From NCBI GenBank assembly GCA_026389255.1, contig JAPLIF010000306.1:1-10180 (forward strand): 10,180 nucleotides of DNA, read 5' to 3'. The notes under the pieces are model-generated. The model searched no databases and had not been told where the DNA came from. It was given only the letters and a program-made list of their open reading frames with translations. Shown piece by piece: positions 4,566-10,180 of the stretch. Source of the stretch: Cyanobacteriota bacterium (GTDB lineage Bacteria; Cyanobacteriota; Cyanobacteriia; PCC-6307; Cyanobiaceae). The position numbers and the translations under genes are program-made. Each line of letters opens with the position of its first letter. Positions within the stretch are counted from its first letter, which is position 1.

Positions 4566-6836
4566 TTAGATCAATTCTACCAACAAGCAAATCCCCACCG
4601 CCATCCAGATCAGGCTCTGCCCAAGGGCACTTCCTGGCAGGGGATCGAGCAGCCGCTGGGGGGTCCAGACGCTTAGGGCCATCAGGACCGTTAGCAGTGC
4701 TTCCAGCACCCTGGGTCTCTGCAGAGTGAGTCGCCAGGACGCCAGCAGGGCGGGAACGAGCATCACGTTGTCGTAGTTGTGGTGGTAGAAGCCAACAGCC
4801 CCCAGCACGGAGCAGAGGCCGGCCAGGGCTAGGGGGTTCTGCCGCCAGATCCGGTCCAGGTGGCGTAGATCCCTACGCCATGGGTTGCCGCTTGGGTTGC
4901 TTTTCTGGGCCACCACCATGGCGGTTGCGGGGTCCTGATCCAGCAGCCCCTTGCGCCTCTGCCTGCGCAGCCACCACCAGAGCGCCCCCAGGCTCCCCCC
5001 TACGGCCGCACCGGCCAGGCTGCCCCAGGCGGCCAGGCCGTGGCTTGAGGCCGTCTGGGCGAGATCCACCAGCCCTGCCACTCCATTGACGTTGCCGGCC
5101 CCGATGAATCCCGGCAACACCGCCAGCCAGCTGGTCAGGTAGGCCCGCGGATCGGTGTGGGTGTGGAGCAGGGCCACCGCGGCAAGGCTCACCAGCAGGA
5201 TCAGCCCCAGGGCCAGCCCCCGCCGCTGGCCCTGGATGAGCAGCGGCAGGGCAAACACCGCCGCGATCTGGGGTTTCACCATGGCCAGTGCCCAGCAGAT
5301 TCCCGCCGGCAGGGGCTGATTTCGCAGCAGCAGCAATCCCTGCAGAGCCACCAGCCCCATGCATACGATGGAGAACTGCCCCTGGGCCAGGGCATTGCTG
5401 TTGGCCGCGATCGCCAGGGGCGCCAGGGCCCCGAGCCAGGCGGCGGCGCGGCCCCAGGCCCGCAGGCTGTGCCAACCGATCGCGGCGAGCAGGGCTAGGG
5501 AAAGTAGGCTCAGTCCCTGGATCAGCCAGGTGCCCTGGGTGGCCCCTCCCCAGGCAAAAAGGGCACCGAACATCGGCAGGGCCCAGGGCAGATACACACT
5601 TGTGCGGAAGTAGGGCAGGGCTCGTTGCTCCGGGCTCGCCAGCCGGTGCGAGGGATAGATCCCCTGCGCAAAAAGCCGCCACTCGTCGAGCCGTTCGTAG
5701 AGGTCGGTGTCGGAGTAGCGCCAGCCCAGGATCAACCCCTTAGCGGTAATCGCAAGGGCAAACAGGGCCAGCAGGCCGAGACCGGCGACCACAAGGATGC
5801 GCCGTAGACCTGGCCTGGCTGCCAGCCAGAGGGGCAGTCGCAGCGGACTGACGGCTGCCTGGGCCAGCGCCATCAGGATGAAGGTGAGACTGGAATAGGC
5901 CAGGTACAGCCCATGGAGCCCCACCCCGGCGCAGGCCCCAAGGGGGCCGCCGCAGCGCAGTAGCAGCGCATAAAAAGTGTGGTTGAGGAGCAGGAGCAGA
6001 CCCAAACAGCCCAGGGAGATCGCCAGGGCCCAAGCCCGCAGGCCGGGCAGGGCCAGGGCTAGCAGGGCGAGGGGGAGCAGCAGGCTGGCGGAGGCACTGA
6101 GCCGCGCCGCCGTGGTGAGATTGAGAGTGGTCGGTAGCTCGCGTCGTTCTAGCAGCAGGCGGCTCCAGGGAATGGCCCGCTGGCGGATGTCGGTGGCCAC
6201 CATCGATTGAAGGGTCCAGCGCTTGTGGTGGGTGCCCTGAATGGAGGGATCCAGTTCAATCCGCTGGCCGGCATCGCTGAGGCGCAGCCCGAATTCGATG
6301 TCCTCGATGCTGGGACGCAGGTACGCCACAGCGTCAAAACCGCCCGCGGCCTGGAAGGCGTCACGGCGCACGGCGCCGCAGCCGGCCCAGAAGGTGGTGG
6401 CGGTGCCGGGGTGGCTGCTGTGGGTGTGGTGGTGCAACAAGTTGCGGAAGCGGCTCACGATCCCCGGGGCTGCGGGGCGATCGTCGTAGCTGCCGAACAG
6501 CGCCGTTAGGGTTGGATCGGCGTCGAAACGGGCTCGGATGCGTTCGATCGCGTCGGGGTGCAGTTCTACATCGGCATCCACGAACAGCAGGATGGCGCCG
6601 TGGGCCGATCGGGCGGCAAGGTTACGGGCGGCGGCAGGCCCCTGCCTTAGGCCGGTGCTGAGCAGTATGGCGCCGCTCTGCAGCAGCCAAGGAGGAGCAG
6701 GTGGTGGCGCCCCGTCGAACACCACCAGGGCCTCGTCACCGGCTTCCATCCCCGCCAGGGCGGCCCGGGCGCAGCGGCAAAAGGTCTCATCCCAACGGAT
6801 GGTGGGCATCACCAGGGTGAGTAAGGGTGATGGCAT
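4566..6836 (-). CDS. GT2 glycosyltransferase fused to GT87 (DUF2029) membrane glycosyltransferase
   Basis: The product is 756 aa in two modules. Residues 1-235 are a GT-A, family 2 glycosyltransferase: TLVMPTIRW start, RQGPAAARNLAA (64-75), FVDADVEL (85-92, the DxD metal/nucleotide-sugar site), GCGAVRRDAF, and PSIEDIEFGLRL (175-186) with the catalytic acidic pair, then HHKRWTL. Two or three hydrophobic helices (about 250-330) follow. Residues ~345-756 are a polytopic GT87-like module with YSDTDLY (374-380), NALAQGQFS (481-489), WALAMVKPQ (515-523) and HHNYDN (685-690). GT87 enzymes use polyprenyl-phosphate sugars on the outer face of the membrane, whereas GT2 uses nucleotide sugars inside; one chain could do or coordinate both. 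ATG 6836 is the only start before an upstream in-frame stop at 6873-6875. The gene lies 74 nt downstream of the ABC transporter and ends 6 nt from the convergent rhodanese frame. Confidence 0.88.
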   Translation of the reverse strand: MPSPLLTLVMPTIRWDETFCRCARAALAGMEAGDEALVVFDGAPPPAPPWLLQSGAILLSTGLRQGPAAARNLAARSAHGAILLFVDADVELHPDAIERIRARFDADPTLTALFGSYDDRPAAPGIVSRFRNLLHHHTHSSHPGTATTFWAGCGAVRRDAFQAAGGFDAVAYLRPSIEDIEFGLRLSDAGQRIELDPSIQGTHHKRWTLQSMVATDIRQRAIPWSRLLLERRELPTTLNLTTAARLSASASLLLPLALLALALPGLRAWALAISLGCLGLLLLLNHTFYALLLRCGGPLGACAGVGLHGLYLAYSSLTFILMALAQAAVSPLRLPLWLAARPGLRRILVVAGLGLLALFALAITAKGLILGWRYSDTDLYERLDEWRLFAQGIYPSHRLASPEQRALPYFRTSVYLPWALPMFGALFAWGGATQGTWLIQGLSLLSLALLAAIGWHSLRAWGRAAAWLGALAPLAIAANSNALAQGQFSIVCMGLVALQGLLLLRNQPLPAGICWALAMVKPQIAAVFALPLLIQGQRRGLALGLILLVSLAAVALLHTHTDPRAYLTSWLAVLPGFIGAGNVNGVAGLVDLAQTASSHGLAAWGSLAGAAVGGSLGALWWWLRRQRRKGLLDQDPATAMVVAQKSNPSGNPWRRDLRHLDRIWRQNPLALAGLCSVLGAVGFYHHNYDNVMLVPALLASWRLTLQRPRVLEALLTVLMALSVWTPQRLLDPLPGSALGQSLIWMAVGICLLVELI

Positions 6837-6887
6837 CGGGGGTTGATCAGAAGGGTTTGGTGGTTCATCGCCTTATTCAGGCCGATG

Positions 6888-6900
6888 GGGAACGGTTCCC
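6888..6900. repeat. Short dyad GGGAAC-G-GTTCCC between ABC and glycosyltransferase genes
   Basis: Perfect 6-bp inverted arms separated by one base lie in the 74-nt gap after the ABC transporter stop and 52 nt before the glycosyltransferase ATG. It could be a protein-binding dyad or a small hairpin (5-bp stem with a 3-nt loop) at the gene junction. No T-run follows on the minus strand, so it is not an intrinsic terminator. Confidence 0.25.
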
Positions 6901-6910
6901 AGCTGGCGCT

Positions 6911-8803
6911 TCACTGCTCCGGGCTGGATTGATGGGCCTGGCGAGTCCAGAGCGCGGCATAGAAACCACCCAGGTGCATCAACTCAACATGGTTGCCCCG
7001 TTCGACGATGGATCCCTGATCAAGCACCAGAATTTCATCGGCGTGGGAGACCGAGCTGAGGCGATGGGCTACGGAGAGCACCGACATCGATTGGGCCACC
7101 TTGTCCAGGGTGGAGAGAATGCGGGCTTCGCTGAGGCTGTCGAGGGCGCTGGTGGCCTCATCCAAAATGAGAAGTTGGGGCTGTTTCAGCAGGGCGCGGG
7201 CCAGGGAGAGGCGTTGCCGCTGACCGCCGCTGAGCCGGAAGCCCCTTTCGCCGATGATGGTGTCGTATTGGTCCGGCAGGCTCAGGATGAAAGATTCCGC
7301 ATCAGCTGACCGGCTTGCCGCCCTGATTTGATCAAAAGAAGCTCCAGGAAGAACAAGGGCGATGTTGTCTCGAATGCTTCCATTCATCAGAAGCACATCC
7401 TGACTAACAACACCAAGAACATGCTGCCAATCATCAAGATTAATGGTATTTAGGTCAATTCCATCCACCAGGATCGATCCATGGGTTGGAGCATAAAGGC
7501 CGACAAGCAGGTCAATAAGACTTGATTTTCCCGCCCCTGATTCGCCAACCAAAGCAACCTTGGTACCCTTGGCGATCCGGAAGTTGATATTACAAAGGGA
7601 GGGCTTAAGCCGGTCTGGATAGGTGAGAGACACCTGCATAAAGCATAGTTCTCGATCCAATGCGTTGAAGGGCAGGCCTCCCCGCCTGCGGAACTGTTTA
7701 TCGGCAGGATCAAGAATTTCCTCCACCTCCTGCAGCTCGCCACTGTTTTCAGCCAGCCGGTTGAGGGCGGATCCCAGACGTGAAAGACGAAGGTTGAGTC
7801 GTTGGATGATCATAACGAAAGTGATCAGGTTGGGGACCAGTAAATCGCCATTTCCCTGGAACATCAGCCAACTCAAGATGCCGATTACGGCAGCAGCGAT
7901 GACCGGCAAAAGATCGCTGATTGGCACCAGGAGCTGAACCCACCAGGTGAGTCGCACCATTTGTTGCTCCAGTTCACGGGACCCTTGGGTGATGCGCTGG
8001 GTTGAGTTCTCCAGGCCACCGGAGCTATGCAGAAGCCTGAGCAGCTGAATGTCTTCAGTCATTCTTACGGCCAGGTCTCGGTTGACATCAATCTGCTTAA
8101 GGGCAGCGGAGCGAATGCGAGGGCGGAGAAAATACTGCAATCCAGCAATCACCAAGGCCATCAGAATGGCCACCAATGAGAGCCATGGATTGAGTACGAG
8201 CAGCGCCATAAGATACACACCCACTAGCAGGAGGTTGCTGATGATCAGCTCTCCCTCGACGATCTGAACCTGCACCGCCTGGGGGGCCCGACCAACCACA
8301 TTGATCAAATGGCCGATGCTGTAGCGGCTGGCGCAGCTATAGCTGAGGCTGAGCAAGTGCCGATGCATTACGGGAGTGATCACGCGTTGGCAACGGGCGG
8401 CAAACCAGCCAATGGAAAGACCGTTCACGTAGCGCGCCAGGCTCATCAAGGTCTGCAGGCCAACAGCCCCCAGGAGCAGCAGCAGAAACTGCTGGCCGCG
8501 GTCAAGGCTCTGCAGGCTGTGGACCAAGGGGGTCAGCAAGCCAGATCCGCTGGCCAGGCCGAGCGACTTGCTGCCGTTGAGCAATTGGGCAGCCTGGAAA
8601 ATCACCACAAAGGTGAGCCCTTCGCTGAAGGCCAGCAGTAGATTGGAGCTGATGTTCACTGCCAGGAGCGGCCAGGCCTTCAGGGCGGTACTTCTGATCA
8701 GCAAACCGATCTGAGTACCGCCCTTGCCCCTAAGGCGAACGAGACCGATTCGTTTCAGCCAATGGTATGCATTCTGCCGAATCAGGGCTGGAAGAGGGCT
8801 CAT
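6911..8803 (-). CDS. ABC exporter/flippase, fused membrane and ATPase domains (MsbA/PglK-like)
   Basis: From ATG 8803 the product is 630 aa, a half-transporter that should act as a homodimer. Residues ~45-345 are a six-helix transmembrane domain, with hydrophobic segments near 55-75, 105-125, 190-230 and 290-315. The nucleotide-binding domain has all key elements: Walker A GESGAGKS (420-427), Q-loop in VVSQD (Q468), signature LSGGQ (524-528), Walker B LLILDEATSALD (544-555) with catalytic Glu549, and switch His580. The type IV exporter architecture matches MsbA and the lipid-linked oligosaccharide flippase PglK. Sitting between a sugar-nucleotide-type oxidoreductase and a glycosyltransferase, it most likely flips or exports a lipid-linked glycan. 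An in-frame TTG at 8818 overlaps the upstream TGA (TTGA) and is an alternative start adding 5 residues; ATG 8803 is 11 nt past that stop with AAAAGA before it and is preferred. Confidence 0.93.
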   Translation of the reverse strand: MSPLPALIRQNAYHWLKRIGLVRLRGKGGTQIGLLIRSTALKAWPLLAVNISSNLLLAFSEGLTFVVIFQAAQLLNGSKSLGLASGSGLLTPLVHSLQSLDRGQQFLLLLLGAVGLQTLMSLARYVNGLSIGWFAARCQRVITPVMHRHLLSLSYSCASRYSIGHLINVVGRAPQAVQVQIVEGELIISNLLLVGVYLMALLVLNPWLSLVAILMALVIAGLQYFLRPRIRSAALKQIDVNRDLAVRMTEDIQLLRLLHSSGGLENSTQRITQGSRELEQQMVRLTWWVQLLVPISDLLPVIAAAVIGILSWLMFQGNGDLLVPNLITFVMIIQRLNLRLSRLGSALNRLAENSGELQEVEEILDPADKQFRRRGGLPFNALDRELCFMQVSLTYPDRLKPSLCNINFRIAKGTKVALVGESGAGKSSLIDLLVGLYAPTHGSILVDGIDLNTINLDDWQHVLGVVSQDVLLMNGSIRDNIALVLPGASFDQIRAASRSADAESFILSLPDQYDTIIGERGFRLSGGQRQRLSLARALLKQPQLLILDEATSALDSLSEARILSTLDKVAQSMSVLSVAHRLSSVSHADEILVLDQGSIVERGNHVELMHLGGFYAALWTRQAHQSSPEQ

Positions 8804-8814
8804 GGGTCTTTTAA

Positions 8815-10180
8815 TCAAGACTCCGTCTTGGCACCGCTTTCCAGGTATTCAGCATCCTGATTCACTTGCCAGACATCGTACTTCTGATCACCGGCCAGGA
8901 TGTTTTTGACGGTGAGCATGGCCGTCATCATCGAGTGATCTTGATTGTTGTACTGGTGCATGCCGTTTCTACCAACAACATGTAGATTGGGGCAGTGCTT
9001 CTTGATGGCTTCATGCAGGATGGCTCGGCGGCTTTTGTAATCGTCGTCGTAGACGGGATAGGCTTTGGGTTGGCGCACAACGGCCGCGTCCACCACATCG
9101 CCTGGCTGAACCAGTTTAAGGCTCTCAAGTTCCCGGCTGGCAAGGCTGATGAGCTCCGCATCCGTCTGCTTCCAAAAGGGTTCATCCGTGCTGGTGAAAT
9201 ATTCCATGCCGTAGCAGGCCATGCTGGGGTCCGGCACCATTTCCGGAGACCAGTTGGCAAAATTCTGGATTCTTCCCACCTTTAGATCGGGGTCGTGAAC
9301 GTAGAGCCAGTTGTCAGGAAAAGACACGCTGGGTTTGATGATCAGGGCAACGGTTAGGAAGTCGCGGTAGTTCAGGCAAGCTGCTGCCTCGCGAGCTGCG
9401 GCAGGAAGACTGGGCTGGATCGTCTGGATCAGCCAGCCCAGGGGAGCCGAACTGATCAGGTGGTCCACCTCCGCCTGGCTGATCACACCATTGCGTTCCA
9501 GTTCGACCTGCCACGTCCCACAATCCTTCCTGGTTATCCCCCTAACTCTGGTATTCATCTGGATGGTTCCTCCTCCAGCCTCAACTTTGGCTGCAGCTGC
9601 TTCCCACAGCATGCCTGGACCGAGACGCGGATAACGAAATGATGTAATGAGGGTTTTGATGACCTTTGGGCGTGCCTTGCCATTCCCCAAGGCTAGAATA
9701 TTGGCAGGGAGCAGGGCATTGCATACCGCCTTGCTCAGGGAAAGACCTTTAATACGCTGGGCGGCCCAGTCCGCTGAGATTTGACTGCATGGCATGCCCC
9801 ATACTTTTTCCGTGTAGCTCTTGAAGAACATCTGATAAAGACGGCCGCCAAACTTTTGAGTTACCCAATCTTCAAGATTGGCCGGACTTGATGTTGTGAA
9901 TAATTTAGCCTTGAGGTAGGAGGCGAGGGTTAGGGCTGCTTGTCGTTTGCCAATATTACCAATAACCTCAGCGACATCTAGAGGATAAGAATAAAATTTA
10001 CCCTGATAGTAAATGCGGGAGATGCGTTGGCGTGTCAGGAGATCATCGGCAAGTATTTCAGACCAAAGGTCTTCCACTTCTTGGGATTTGGAAAAGAAGC
10101 GATGTCCACCGATATCAAAACGATAGCCTTTGTAGGTTTCCGTGCGCGAGATGCCACCGACATAGACAGGATCCGATTCC
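8815..10180 (-). CDS. FAD-dependent oxidoreductase, UDP-galactopyranose mutase/amine oxidase-like; N-terminus beyond window
   Basis: The frame is open from the right edge (first full codon at 10179) to TGA at 8815-8817, giving 454 visible residues. A GTG at 10077 lies mid-domain and is not a real start: upstream codons read [20 protein letters not shown], the conserved block that follows the N-terminal FAD GxGxxG loop, which must lie outside the window. [10 protein letters not shown] follows. Near the C-terminus [18 protein letters not shown] is the second FAD-contact motif typical of this protoporphyrinogen oxidase/UDP-galactopyranose mutase-like group. Proteins with these motifs are common in bacterial glycan clusters, where a redox or ring-altering step on a sugar nucleotide is suspected; the exact reaction is not established by sequence. 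It is probably co-transcribed with the ABC transporter, whose start region touches its stop. Codon use is more A/T-rich than that of genes to the left. Confidence 0.88.
   Translation of the reverse strand, partial: ESDPVYVGGISRTETYKGYRFDIGGHRFFSKSQEVEDLWSEILADDLLTRQRISRIYYQGKFYSYPLDVAEVIGNIGKRQAALTLASYLKAKLFTTSSPANLEDWVTQKFGGRLYQMFFKSYTEKVWGMPCSQISADWAAQRIKGLSLSKAVCNALLPANILALGNGKARPKVIKTLITSFRYPRLGPGMLWEAAAAKVEAGGGTIQMNTRVRGITRKDCGTWQVELERNGVISQAEVDHLISSAPLGWLIQTIQPSLPAAAREAAACLNYRDFLTVALIIKPSVSFPDNWLYVHDPDLKVGRIQNFANWSPEMVPDPSMACYGMEYFTSTDEPFWKQTDAELISLASRELESLKLVQPGDVVDAAVVRQPKAYPVYDDDYKSRRAILHEAIKKHCPNLHVVGRNGMHQYNNQDHSMMTAMLTVKNILAGDQKYDVWQVNQDAEYLESGAKTES

Noticed and set aside
4148..4729. 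Rightward 193-aa frame spanning the rhodanese end and glycosyltransferase end
   Set aside because: It overlaps two genes in shadow frames, is Arg/Pro/Ala-rich and has no domain features.
8815..10077. GTG at 10077 as the start of the FAD oxidoreductase
   Set aside because: The frame stays open upstream and encodes the conserved [13 protein letters not shown] block, so the true start lies beyond the window.

Overview
The window looks like chromosomal DNA of a high-GC unicellular cyanobacterium of the Synechococcus/Cyanobium type. The basis is GC-rich coding with strong G/C third positions, two GCGATCGC (HIP1-core) octamers, genes mostly without clear Shine-Dalgarno sequences, and small or hypothetical genes of a kind I associate with that group. 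The assignment is an inference; there is no rRNA or other phylogenetic marker here.

Left part (1-2052). A leftward pair encodes a DoxX-family membrane protein and, 9 nt downstream, an unrecognised protein that runs off the left edge. Facing away from them are a 59-aa small protein, with an inverted repeat directly over its ribosome-binding region, and an NADPH-dependent FMN reductase-family flavoprotein.

Centre (2186-4559). This is a sulfur-handling module. An ArsR-family repressor is read leftward. Divergent from it are an ETHE1-type persulfide dioxygenase fused to a rhodanese domain and then a second rhodanese with a DUF2892 membrane tail. The divergent promoter region holds a perfect 12-bp palindrome, GTATGCGCATAC, a candidate operator. 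The layout parallels BigR/SqrR persulfide-responsive systems: a thiol-based sensor, a dioxygenase that oxidises glutathione persulfide to sulfite, and sulfurtransferases. The second rhodanese appears to carry a +1 frameshift at a run of five C close to its C-terminus.

Right part (4566-10180). Three leftward genes form a glycan assembly and export cluster: an FAD-dependent oxidoreductase related to UDP-galactopyranose mutase and amine oxidases (N-terminus beyond the right edge), an MsbA/PglK-like ABC exporter or flippase, and a 756-aa fusion of a GT2 glycosyltransferase with a GT87/DUF2029 polytopic glycosyltransferase. Base composition falls noticeably toward the right edge, as is common for surface-polysaccharide loci acquired or exchanged horizontally.

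The most interesting items are the persulfide module with its unusual ArsR cysteines and palindrome, the frameshifted rhodanese tail, the GT2-GT87 fusion, and the small gene whose start is overlapped by an inverted repeat. I saw no tRNA, rRNA, CRISPR array, transposase or attachment site, and no gene-free stretch over 300 bases.
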